Made by a program: the position numbers and the translations under genes. A DNA stretch of 64,000 bases from Filosporella fistucella (taxonomy: Eukaryota > Ascomycota > Leotiomycetes > Helotiales), in the NCBI GenBank assembly GCA_030077755.1, contig JAQJZZ010000008.1:1-64000 (forward strand), read 5' to 3'. This document shows positions 11,231 to 21,651 of the stretch, in pieces. The notes beneath the pieces are model-generated. The model made no database searches and was not told where the DNA came from. It saw only the letters and a program-made list of their open reading frames with translations. How positions within the stretch are numbered: the first letter of the stretch is position 1; every line of letters starts with the position of its first letter.

Positions 11231-11781
11231 GCCTTTGCTAGCCGGTATTAATATAGTTTTACGTATGTTAATTAGTTTTCCTATATAAATTTCGCATATT
11301 GCTAGCGTTTCGCGCATTACTTACTCTCACCCAATACTAGGACTAGTAGTGGGTATAAGGGTGCTAGCCGAACGATTATTGCTTTTTATTTAGTCCTTGC
11401 GGTCTGATTTTGCAGGGATTTCCGCGGGGACTTTAGGAAAGGGACGGTGCTAGGTTTTAACAATTGAATACAAAATCGCATAGCTTTCCAATCTTGATTG
11501 CACATGTGATTTGAAGCTGTTACTTAATTATAACAAGTAAGAAGCTAGAGGCTATGATCAGCTTCGCCGATTACACCATTACATATTCCTCTATGGACTA
11601 GACGTAGTGGCGTAATGCAATTTCGCTACATTTAATATGGTAGAGGCGTTGTAGTACCACCGCCTCCCCCTCTGCCTTGCCATTCCAAAGGTGACGATCG
11701 CTGGGACTTTGTGATATCCTCATGAATTTGAAGGTTCTTGGTGAAAAGGAGGAGTCAGCGGCGCCTTGGGTTTTCGTTTAA

Positions 11782-12615
11782 TATCACAAGAAAGCCGAGC
11801 CGAGGGTCAGGTTCTTCACCCAGCCGGCAATCAAGTCAAACTTCCAGCCGTCGCAGCCCAGTCAATCCTCTCCTCATTTCGACATTTACATATGCCCATT
11901 TCCCACGACGCGAAATTGCAGAACCAACATATCTTCAAAACTACCCCCAGGGGGCGGTGAAAATCGAAATATGATTGACCCAGCGGAGGTGTACATAGAT
12001 GGGCATGAGCCAACCCAGGGGTTGCTGTGCGGCAGAGAAGTAGAAGTCTAGAGACATGGTGGCAATTGCACAGCGACTGTGAGAGGGTTGATAAAGGTTG
12101 TGAGCCATGGTGGAGATTCTGTACTATGTGCAATGACCGCGGGGCATTTTCTTTCGCAGGTGGAATATGAGGAGATCGAGGATGAGGAGGCAGAACTGAG
12201 TGATGACTTTGACGTCACCTTTCCAGAGGATGGAGATAGGTTCGAGCTTGACATTGGTTTACCCGATGAAGTCTTGCAGATAGAAGATAGTCTCGAAAAT
12301 GGTACCCCTAAGACGAACGAGGCGGTATTAGCATCAAGCTCTTTCGCGCCGCTCAAGCTCAGGCACGTATACAAAGCATCTCATGATAATGTCGGAAATG
12401 GGCCAAACCTTCACTGGGCCCTCATCACGATCGATAATAAGTCGCTCTCCTTGCCAAACATCATCAAAAAGCACCCAATCGCAAGTCCTCAGCCAGCGAT
12501 GTCGACTGTGCAACGCACGGTAATCATAGCAACATCTATTGACCAAATCCACAACGGAACTTTGTCCCTCTCTTGGTCGTATCTTATGCTGGCTCCTAGT
12601 CAAACTTCGTCGTGA
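11782..12615 (+). pseudogene. Trypsin-like serine protease relic
   Basis: One frame is open from 11782 to the TGA at 12613-12615 apart from a TAG at 12049-12051. A TAGH motif at about 12135-12146 (within LCAMTAGHFL) is the catalytic-histidine signature of chymotrypsin-fold proteases, followed by an acidic loop and HWALITID near 12415, where such proteases carry the catalytic Asp. A serine motif of the GDSG type is not found in frame; sequence past 12615 continues coding-like only in other frames, so the C-terminus is frameshifted or lost. It lies tail to tail with the NLR gene, whose own last domain is a protease, 200 bp away. Protease family assignment is probable; inactivation is well supported. 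Confidence 0.6.
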
Positions 12616-12811
12616 ATGTATCTCTTGACCTTGGCCACCAGTGCAGGTATGGCCATATTTTCTAGGTGTCATAGCAAGCGCTAACCAAGAGCAAGGGCAG
12701 TTGTGATGGTGGTGGACACATCGGCTTCTTAGCCATGGCCAGCTGTACTCCACCTCTCTACAACACAGAGAGCACAGAACGTTGGCTGTATGAGTTTAAG
12801 TGGCTCTTGAT

Positions 12812-15800
12812 TTAAACAGAGGGAGGAAACCGCGAGCTGGGTTCGTCTGGCTTGTCGATAGTTGGTTCTTCATCGTTAACCTCAAATATCTCTCTCCCTT
12901 GGGACGTTCCAGTCCGCTCCCTTGCATTAATTCTCAAGACCTGTGCATCGCGGCCATTGTTCAACACGCGAATAAATTTCTTCAAATTTGTATCTTGAGA
13001 TTGATTGTTACTTAGCAGTTTCCATGGAACCACGTAGGCGTAGCCGCCTCTGCTCGAAGACATGTAGCTGAAAAGTGATCGGATCCCCTCGGGGCTTGAA
13101 ACGGCAGATAGCTCAGGGGAATCGAGAGGCAAGTTCTGTCTCGCGTATTCGAGCACATTCGCTGCAATGGCAGCAGCAATTGGAGTTGCAAACGATGTAC
13201 CGGATTTGCGCGCTGTTGGTCCCTGACCGAGATGTTTAGGCCAGGCTGACTTAACGGCTTCTCCCAGAATACTAAAGTTATCGCTGCCATGTATCGGACC
13301 TGGATTGAAAGAAGAACTATTCCCATAGCCATCTGCAGAGCTTATGCCAATTACGTGTCTTGAAGAGGCAGGAAAGGCAACACCGGTTTGGATGGATCGA
13401 TGGGAGGTAGCTGCGAACATGATGATCCCCTTATAATGCGCCTTTTGAATTGCTTCTTGTATCGCCGGCTCGGCTCTCTCAAAGCCAAATGACATAGAGA
13501 TGATATCGACACCACGATCGATTGCAAACTTTATAGCCTAGCAGACCGTCAGCACGGGTACATCATCTGGGAAAATGCATCTTCAATTCACCTCCAATAC
13601 CTTGCGAGAATGCACCTCCGTGCCAACGTCACCAGAACTTCTAGTCACCTTTGCAACATAGATCTCAGCCATGGGAGCTATTTTAAGCAATAAGCTAACC
13701 ACATGGGTACCATGACCTTGTGTGTCAGAGAAATCCGAAGAGAGATTCCCAGAAATTGACTTGATCACACCAGCTTCCTTTCCAGCTAACAATTCATCGT
13801 TGGTTATGTCAACGCCAGTGTCAAGGACAGCAATTCTGACCCTTTTGTAACCCGTATTAGCTTTTAATAGGGGCATCGTTTCCCTTTGGAGAGTCTCAAG
13901 CCAGCGGTCGGCAAGTGAGGACAAGGATCTAGAAATATTTAGCAGGCATCGCGTTCAAATTGAATGGCCACGTACCTGTTCTTTGCGGGTTCGTACGAGT
14001 CACTCTTACCAACGTACTCATCTTCCTCTAGCAAAATATGTGGTGTACTTGATACCAGACGCTCCATACCGATGATCCCGATGGTGGGCAAATGATCTTC
14101 AAATTTACCAGATTGAGCTTCGCAACTGAGAATGTATTGCTCTTCTTGGTCTCCTTCTCGTGAAAAACTGCCATGCAATAAGGGGTTGCTGGACGGAGAT
14201 TTCCCTGGCATAGTGCGAGGCCGTAGATTACGAGGCGGGCGCGAAAAGGCATTTTCGTCATCCTCTTCATCCTCTTTATCTTCATCATCCTCATCACCCC
14301 CTTCATCCTCGTCATCCTCGTCGGCACTTGAAGCAGCACTCGACCCTGCTACTGGGAGCTGATCACGAAGCTGCTGCAACCCAGTTTCCTGCAAAAACGT
14401 TCGCACAGTGTGATGGATAAATAGTGCGAGGGATGAGCCGCTGCCTCCTGGTGCGTCATAAAATCGAGCTTCTATAAGACCACCCGAATAGCTTCCGACA
14501 TAGTCCCCTAATCTATGTATTTCATTGTTCTGTTGTTCAGAATTATCCGTTGATATAGAGAATGGCCAGGTGAACCGGACATCAGTAGCAATTTGGGCCA
14601 GATACATAGGATCCGTGGCCTTTGCTGCCCAAGACAGTATGGAGTAGGCATCCCCCCGATCTGCTGGCTGAATGATATTGTTGAGCATGTCTGTATAGAT
14701 CTCTCCAAGTCGAGGAGGGGCAAAATCCAATCTAGACATGACTTTCTGTACTGGGTCGCCTTTATTCAGCCTGTCAACCACGATCGGGATGACTAATGCC
14801 ACCCAGAGAAAGACACCAGCTGATTTTTCTACGATCTGCTTTCTTAGGTCTGATAAAGTTCCATCAGATTCCAGGGTTCCTCTTCTGCGGATATTGCGAG
14901 TTTTGAATTCATCTTCAACATAAACGGTGATGTCGGTTAAGTTTTCTTTCTCGAGGACAATTGTATGCTTTTCAGGAACCGGCGGGAGTGGGAAATGCCT
15001 GCTTGAGACGCAGACCCGCACATTCTTTCCAACACGTCGAAGTCTGTTATCGAGGTCGAAAAGATATCTCCCGATCTCCTCCACATGCGCTTTGCCTTGA
15101 ACATCTTCGTCTATTGCATCGACTAGGATTCTAATATTCACGGTGGCTGTGTCCAGGTTTTCCAGTTCAGTATTGAGGAATTTTCTAATTTGATTCTGAT
15201 CCTCATCGCGCCACTCGATCACGTGGCCAAGGCGTACAAGTTTTGTCCTTTCATAGAAGCGCTGAAATCTGAAGGCTGCTGACGGAACCTGTTCGAGAAG
15301 TTGAACGAGGAGAACCCTATACATACCTGCGGCAGAATTCTTCAATGGTTTGTTGGGGTCTCCAAATGCGTTGAAGAAGTATATCAACACAATTGAACGA
15401 CTGGACTTCTGGAGCTCGAAATGATCAACTAGTGTTTTCATGGTCGTTGACTTGCCAGCCCCTGGTTTACCTTTAATCCATAGTATTCCTTGAGGATCAT
15501 TGTGCCATGCAACATACGCAGGATGTTTGAATATCCATGTGCCAGTCTTTGAATGCGTTCTGTCATCAAGGTCCAATATTTTGTCGTACATTTCTGGGAA
15601 CTTGAGAGAACTAAGTGATGGAGCGATGGGTAATTGCTCTATGTACATGAGCTTGTGTTCATTGAAATCAACAAAAGGTGACTATTAACCTTGCGCCACA
15701 GAATTACTGGGCAGAATCTCTGTCCACTCCTTCAATACTCCTAGAATGAGTCCATAATTGCCATTTCGTTCAGGAAATCGGCACATGCTCGTATGGTTGC

Positions 15801-16984
15801 ATCCTTGCATATCAAATACCTGCTCTCCGACCACATGCATGACCGCACTATGCCGGTCTACAATCTACCCCAGATCAGCAAAAATATCGTTTATCATGGC
15901 ACTTGGAATATGTTACTCTTTCCTTCGCAGGTGGTTGGGCTTCCATCTCGACGAATGTTGCTATTTTTATGGATGCTGTCTGTTCTACAAACTTGCCAGA
16001 TATTGAGTCGAGAATCGGGGCCTCGCGCTCGAGGTTTTTGATCAATTCCGTTCTAGCTCTCCCGAACAGCCTTGACGTCCCAACTGTTGCGATATTGACT
16101 ATGTTTGTGAGCAATTTTGGGAAGCCGACTGCTTTTGAGCCACGGTGAGGTGTTCCGAGGAAGATGATACCAAGACAAGACTGCCGGATATTCTCGAACG
16201 TAGCGCCTTTGACAAGAGTGGTGATGATTGCCTACATCGTGGTCAGGTAAGATGGTGAAAATCAGTGGCAAGTACTTACCTCTTTAACAATGATACCACC
16301 CATGCTATGACATATGAAGATGATTGGTCGAGATTTGGTTGCCTTTTGATGTTAGGTCTTGTGCTTTACGAGCTGATGCCGTAATTTTACCTGTGATGTC
16401 CGGGTCTGCTTTAAATGTCCCAGCAGAGTTCCGGCAAATTCCTCAAAGCCTCCTGTAGCTAAGCTGAAGAAGACACCGGCGTCATATCCATAAGAGAAGA
16501 TACGAGCTCCTGGCAGGTCATCGTTGAGAAAATCGCGCAGCCACAGCTTGTTATTGCCGTGCGTCCAAGTATTGTACGCGTCTCCGGTAATGCCATGCAA
16601 TGCTACTATATCAATTGGATAACTTTCAATGTCTCGAGCAGCAGCATGATCTCGTTCCAACGTGCCAAGGCCTTGTGCGTTCAAATTTATTGGGAATAAC
16701 CCATACTTATCATTTCCACGCTCAGGAGCTGAAGCAACAGGAGCAGGTTGAGTAAATTGAATAGGTGGAGGAGCAGGTGCTTCTGGCAAACCGGAATCTA
16801 CTGCTGGCTCAGAAAGTGTGATTGGAACTCCTGCTGCTTGAGAAGATACAGCTGGTTGTACCGAGACAGCTGTGTTCTCGAGAAGACTTGAGCTTGTGGT
16901 CGTTGTAGAATCTGGTCCGGTAGCCTTATCTTTGCCTAATCCCGATCTGCGAAATCTGCGAAGGATTGGCTTCAGAAATCCCAT
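12812..16984 (-). CDS. SesB-type hydrolase - NACHT - subtilisin-like protease, NLR-like protein
   Basis: Seven exons (16984-16391, 16342-16280, 16231-15917, 15864-15690, 15638-13976, 13928-13601, 13537-12812) join in one frame of about 1287 residues; all six introns are 47-63 nt GT-AG. Residues 1-13 (MGFLKPILRRFRR) could be N-myristoylated. Residues about 115-380 form a SesB/DUF676 alpha/beta hydrolase: IVALHGI, nucleophile motif CHSMGG (Ser about 211), FLGTPHRGS, and a late His in GCNHTSMC. The NACHT domain has Walker A GKPGAGKST (about 439-447), Walker B LVDAIDE (about 554) and SSRHFP (about 594). An Asp/Glu-rich linker (about 820-845) precedes an S8 domain with Asp in AVLDTGVD (about 973), His in GHGTHV (about 1009) and Ser in GTSFATP (about 1161). 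STAND proteins of this kind act in fungal self/non-self recognition and cell death. ANK, TPR or WD repeats are absent. Confidence 0.88.
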
Positions 16985-17690
16985 TCTGGCTTTTTTTCAT
17001 TCGAGGAGTTGCGGTTGTAGGACCGAGAAAGTCTCGCATGCATGTGGGCTTATGCTGTCAAGAAACCCAGACACCGTTTGGAACCACGAAGAAATAGCTG
17101 TCGTACTTCATCGTGTTGGGGGCATCCATGCCTTAATAGTTCACTCCATGGTGCGCAGCCTGATTGCAGCATGACCTGGTGGCTTGGGGCTGGAAAATCC
17201 CATCTCACCGCGTCCAATGAATGAAACTCAGCAGACGCTTACTGTCTTGTTCTGTCACACCAAGGTGACAGGACCTGCTTCAATTCGAACCGCGATGTGC
17301 AAGGCATCCAATCCAGGAAAGGAAGAGATCGAGGCATTAAAGATGAGATGTAAGTCCGTAGACTCGAAGTCGAAAATAAAAGGATGTATTTGGGCTATTC
17401 TGTGGGAGCCCAAACCCTAGAGAAACTAGGTCGTTAAAAACGCTCATAAGCCCTAAAGGGACTAGCTTAACTTGTGCCAAATCCGGTAAATGATTGGTCC
17501 GATATCTAGCTTTGTCAACATTTAAGATGTTGGTGAGGTTGGATGTAGGGACATGTTGATTGTATGCTTGATGTTGTGTGGAACACTATATCTGTGTATA
17601 TGGAACTTGGGAAGATGTAGTGAGGTCAGGGTCTCATATTGGGCTATGGAGATTGTAGCGATTTATGTGGAAGTGCACAGAGAATGAGAA
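16985..17690. other. Intergenic upstream of the NLR gene
   Basis: The promoter side of the NLR gene. No protein gene is supported; the short frames here lack ATG-proximal domains or homologous-looking composition. GTTGG/GATG-rich words occur at 17510-17650 without clear repeat structure. Confidence 0.5.
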
Positions 17691-17694
17691 CGTG

Positions 17695-17772
17695 ATTTAG
17701 GTAAGTGAGGCTTGAACTCAAGCCTGTACTAGCAACGATTGCATGAAACCTCCTCACTATACCTTCTTACAA
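17695..17772 (-). other. tRNA-like sequence with A-box and B-box-like words
   Basis: On the minus strand, GTATAGTGAGGAGGTTTCATG resembles a tRNA D-arm/A-box and GAGTTCAAGCC resembles the T-loop B-box, spaced as in a tRNA. The ends (GTAAG and CTTAC) can pair for five bases. The anticodon stem does not fold well, so this looks like a tRNA relic or the head of a tRNA-derived SINE, not a functional tRNA. Confidence 0.4.
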
Positions 17773-17837
17773 CCCTATTACAAATATATATCCACCACCT
17801 CATCCGCTCCCAGACCAGCCACTGAATCCCTACTTCT

Positions 17838-17906
17838 TATGTGAGGCTGCTCTTTTGGTAAGAGTGCAGAAATGCGGCTCTGTGGTTGGTCCGTGATACC
17901 CCTGCC
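17838..17906 (+). other. Second tRNA-like sequence
   Basis: GCTCTTTTGGTAAGAGTGC forms a D-arm-like hairpin (GCTC pairing with GAGT) close to the tRNA A-box consensus. The following GGTTGGTCCG is a poor B-box. Its position beside another tRNA-like piece and repeat R1 suggests a cluster of Pol III-derived retroposon remains. It is a weak call. Confidence 0.3.
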
Positions 17907-17978
17907 AGATATAATTTCCGGTAAGAGTATAATAATAAGAATATAATTTTCTATTATTATAAGTTATATTAGTTTTAT

Positions 17979-18135
17979 TAACCAAAATAATAAGGGTAAT
18001 ATTTGAAAGAAGAAGAAGGATTATATTATTAAGTTATCCTTGAGCTATACTATATATAAAGTGAGCACCGGAGCGGAAAAATTATCTACCGGTAAAACAC
18101 GTGACTTAAAATCACGAGGCTTCAACCCCACTATA
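17979..18135 (+). repeat. Dispersed repeat R1, internal copy
   Basis: Inverted copy of 1330-1486. A segment near 18100-18117 folds as CGTGA-CTTAAAA-TCACG, a perfect five-base anticodon stem with a seven-base loop whose central triplet TAA would be a Leu anticodon, and TTCAACC downstream looks like a T-loop. Acceptor and T stems do not pair properly. This copy has more A/T than its partner at most differing sites. It lies less than 100 bp upstream of a GNAT gene that carries a nonsense mutation. Confidence 0.85.
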
Positions 18136-18232
18136 CTATCACGATATTATGGTTTTGGAATTTTCATCTAGCACACTTTTTAATTATTTTAAAAGCACAA
18201 AGCAACGCGTGAATATCGTTTGCATAAAGCCC

Positions 18233-18979
18233 ATGCCTATTATAGTCCGCAAGGCGACTTTAGCCGATCTTGATGTTATCCTTGAAATCAGGCTCGCGTC
18301 AATCCAAGGAGGAGAGCAGTGGCAGTATCGTTACCCATACTACAATGAATTCCCTAAAGATCATGCTACCCTCTCGAGACGCCGAATAGAAACATATCTA
18401 AAGGACGAAACTGGAGCTTCCGGTTACGTGATGCTTGCTGAAGCTTCTTGCGAGAACGTTATGGTTCCAGTGGCGTGGGCTGTGTGGATGATGCCAAACT
18501 CTTATGATAAGACACCACCAGCTATAGGGTTGAAAGCTCCAGGTTAGATTGCTTTCGCTATTGACTTCTTGTGGGAAAAATTGAATGCAGTAGCTGAAAG
18601 ATGTTTGGTAGAGATCGAGGAACAATTCGCCCGACGTGACACGAATCCAGCACATGTCAAAGCTTTCAAAAGGGCTTGTAAAGGCGCGAGGAAAGAATTC
18701 TTCTATTCAAAATACGGCAATAAGCAATTGTTTCTTCACAATATAGGCACACGGCCGGAGTACCGGCGGTGTGGAGCAGCATCGGCGTTGATACAGTGGG
18801 GTCTGAATTTTGCAGAGCAATATGAATTTCCAGTGACGCTATTGGCAAATCCTGTTGCAGTTTCGTTGTACGAAAAATTGGGTTTCAATTCTCTTTCTCG
18901 CGTCAAAGTTCAAGTCGATGGCGAGTTGGAGATACTTTCCATCATTCCAATGATTAAGGAGTTTAAAACCTTAAGTTGA
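18233..18979 (+). pseudogene. GNAT-family N-acetyltransferase with one internal TAG
   Basis: The frame from ATG 18233 to the stop at 18977-18979 would give about 248 residues if a TAG at 18545-18547 were a sense codon. The same frame resumes immediately with IAFAIDFLWEKL, so there is no intron and a CAG to TAG change is the simplest reading. The first part has the GNAT start pattern (MPIIVRKATLADLDVILEI). The second part has the acetyl-CoA-binding motif A (GTRPEYRRCGAASALIQWG) and the closing motif NPVAVSLYEKLGF. GNAT enzymes move an acetyl group from acetyl-CoA to amines; the substrate is unknown. The ATG at 18149 is possible but adds 28 unmatched residues. Damage may have leaked from the adjacent repeat. 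Confidence 0.8.
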
Positions 18980-19246
18980 GAGTGCATTCAATATCAAAGT
19001 TTAGATCATACTATAATCAATAGCATTATATGCTACAATTTCATTTGCAGAAAAGATGGCGCAAAGACTCCACCAAGTGAATTACAGCTTCATAATGCTC
19101 AATCAAAATCTGAAATCTGAATTTACTCTGTGTTTCTATATTAATTATCTGATTATCTCTCACAGTTCGTCTATAGCCAAGAAAACAATGCACCGAATGC
19201 AGATATCAAATGCGACCTTAACGCCAACTCTATCCTGTCTCCAGGA

Positions 19247-19666
19247 CTATTTACCATCCACAAGTTGATCGATTTCATTCAAAGCAAATTCATCTCGATC
19301 GAGAGGTATCAGATCCAAGGTCTGAGCCAGCTTTGCCCTACACAGATTAAGAATTGGACAGCTTAATGCCTCAAGGTGGGGAGGTACCTCAGTAGACCAT
19401 GAGTCCGATTCGGCATGAATACGTCGGAACTGATCGTGAAGACCATGCGTGGAGAAGTCTGAGTATATTTGTTAGAAGATACAGATGGTAACAGCTTGTA
19501 GTGCAGACTTGCCATTGTTTGAGAGAAGATTCGTGTATGTACGAATTGAAGTGTCTATCCCAACAAGATCTTCGAGATCGATATCATCGTATTCACCAAC
19601 AAACTTGGCGGCATCTGCCTTGTTCATCCGAGCCGTGGTACTCGAGGCTTCATTTGGAGTCATCAC
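19247..19666 (-). pseudogene. Broken unknown gene fragment
   Basis: On the minus strand a frame starting MMTPNEASS (19666) runs to TAG at 19247-19249 with one internal TAA at 19472-19474. Sequence on both sides of the stop is protein-like (LEDLVGIDTSIRTY before; STEVPPHLEALSCPILNLC after). A further open piece upstream (19663-19848) may be an earlier exon. No family is recognised. Confidence 0.4.
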
Positions 19667-20440
19667 GTCAAATTATCAGCCTGTATAAAATGAGATAGAT
19701 CTATATACAGCTCCACTGCGTAGGGATGAATGACTTTCTTTGTGAAATCACACCAGAGTGGCAACCATTCTTTTATACTTGCAACTAGGCGTGAACTGGA
19801 AGTGCTGCCGCATTGACCGGTTACGGTCGTGACTGAAGTTTTGGCCAAAGAATGGATTCTGTCCCGACATCGTCATGTGGGTTTCAGGAGACATCTTCAC
19901 CGGTTTAGAGCGATGAGATGCTGATCAAGTTGAGCTCTGCCACTTTATCAATATTCTCCAGTAAGATGCCATAGATTCCTTTACCGGTTGTCTGCGGTTG
20001 AAATGTTCTCACGATCCTCCTAACTACCAGACTGCCACATCACTGCTGCAAGCTCACGGCGAGACAGATCAGGGCGTGACGTTAAAAGCCTAAGGAGGAG
20101 CTAGTGCCCCAGATTTGGGAAGCCAGAGCCCTCATCGGGTGGAGAGAGCCAATGAATTGTGTAATTTAGCTCTCGACGTATCGGCCATTTTGAGCAGCCC
20201 TAACCGGCTCATATTCGTCTCCGCTGATGGCTACAGGGGTATGACGCTTTCTGGCCAGTTGCAACACTTTCTGGAAACCGATGAAGTCTCCTCGAAAGCG
20301 GCACATAGGGCAGATCTGACAAACATCAAAAGAGCATATTTGAGTGGAAGGCTGCAAACGCACAGTCCATCAGTGGACCCATAGAGATGGGTCGGAATCA
20401 TGCAAGGGGCCTTTGGTGAATAATCAGAACTAATCTTATT
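19667..20440. other. Intergenic or decayed sequence
   Basis: Short frames on both strands, none with a recognisable domain. It may include a 5' exon of the broken fragment to its left. Nothing else is supported. Confidence 0.35.
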
Positions 20441-21651
20441 TTAAACTACGAATAGATCATGCTTTCGGTGCAGCCGAGCACACACCTCAATGATTTTGGG
20501 CTCATTGTCTGGACTCACAATCCCATGCCGAATGAAATGGGCCACCCAAGTCATGGCTCTAAAGTTGAATTCCCCTCGATGCAGTGCTTCCACGACTTCC
20601 TGAAGAGTCATTAATTTGAATTTCTCAACCTCGCCATTGAATGGTTTTGGAATCATATTCTCAGTCAATTCCATCTCATAGACATACTGAACATGGTGCT
20701 GACAGCCTGGCTTGCCCTCATTCGTGCGACTCATCTGATAAGTCACTGTCCCGCACGCTTTTGCATGTTTTGCAGTGTATTCAACAGGGATTGACGCTTC
20801 ATCAGCTGCTCTTCGAAGGAGCCTGTCAAGCGGTTTCTGTCCGGAGAATAAATTTGCAGATACAGTATTGTCCAGCATACCAGGGTATGGTGTCTTCGTT
20901 ATCGCTCGCCTCGGAACCCAATATTTGAATCCTTCGTTGGTTCTGACGTACGCTGTGAGGTGGACTCCAAATGTTCGGATTCCGAAGACATCGACGCCGC
21001 AAAGATCCATGTCTAGCACATGATCTCCGTTAGCTGAGATTACTGGGAGTACTTCCGCCCCCCACCTTCTCAAGCAATCGACTTTTCCTCGCTGGTGTCC
21101 TTGCTTGAGTGTTGCTTGCATCGCATCAGTACGTTCCTTGAAGCTTCCGTTGACAATGAGAGTCAACATTCGCTTCTCATTATCCAGTTTCCAATATTCC
21201 GACCATTCAATATCCTCAATGAAGGCTCTGTGTGCATATCCCAGTGGGGCCTTGTATCCTTCGACCATGAAGTAATAGTAATCATCCATGAATCGTTGAT
21301 AGCTTTGGGGATCTTGTTGAAAGTATGGCCATCTGAGGAATGTCAGCAAGTATATAGGGATTTCAAAGCTCGGATCACTTGCGTATCAATCTTATTCACT
21401 AGATCCCAACTTCCGATGCTGATGTCCCCACTTTGCACGATATTTGGCTCCGGTCCTTGTCCATAAGAGGCATCATTGCCGATGGAGTTCATGATGACAC
21501 GCATATTGCTATCGGGAAGCCAAATGTCAACTGATGAGGCCGGGGTGACGAGAGTCGCTAGTGCGAGATATCTTAAGAGAAAGAGAGGGTAAACGAGGAA
21601 CACTGCGACCGAGGCTTCTACCAAGGTTGAAAAGAGTTTCAAGCTCCGCAT
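20441..21651 (-). CDS. DUF4743/Nudix-family protein with a degenerate Nudix box
   Basis: The main exon (20441-21332) and an upstream segment ending GSWDLVNKIDTQ (to 21651) together resemble the fungal thiamine-pyrophosphokinase-related Nudix family: N-terminal DUF4743 features (LVNKID, YYYFMVEGYKAPLGYAHRAF) followed by a Nudix-like region. The expected box GX5EX7REUXEEXGU reads A-x5-Q-x7-R-R-A-A-D-E-A-S: the first Gly and two of the metal-binding Glu are changed. Catalysis is therefore doubtful. The apparent intron between the two parts (donor GTGATC, acceptor TTCCTCAG) leaves the frames out of register, so the gene may also be frameshifted. The segment before residue IMNSIG is hydrophobic and may be a mis-joined exon. 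Confidence 0.6.

Larger units (their letters stand above)
10341..11780. other. AT-rich RIP-like block containing a repeat pair
   Basis: No gene is seen. The left part (10341-10860) is extremely AT-rich; the right part is closer to normal base composition. The two contain diverged copies of the same repeat, described separately. Confidence 0.6.

Noticed and set aside
14028..14362. Frames antisense and frame-shifted to the acidic linker of the NLR gene, including a poly-Ser frame
   Set aside because: They are the other reading frames of the Asp/Glu codon run and have no independent support.
15500..16271. Several short frames on both strands over the hydrolase part of the NLR gene
   Set aside because: They are explained by exons 3 and 4 and introns of the NLR gene; joining those exons gives a better protein.
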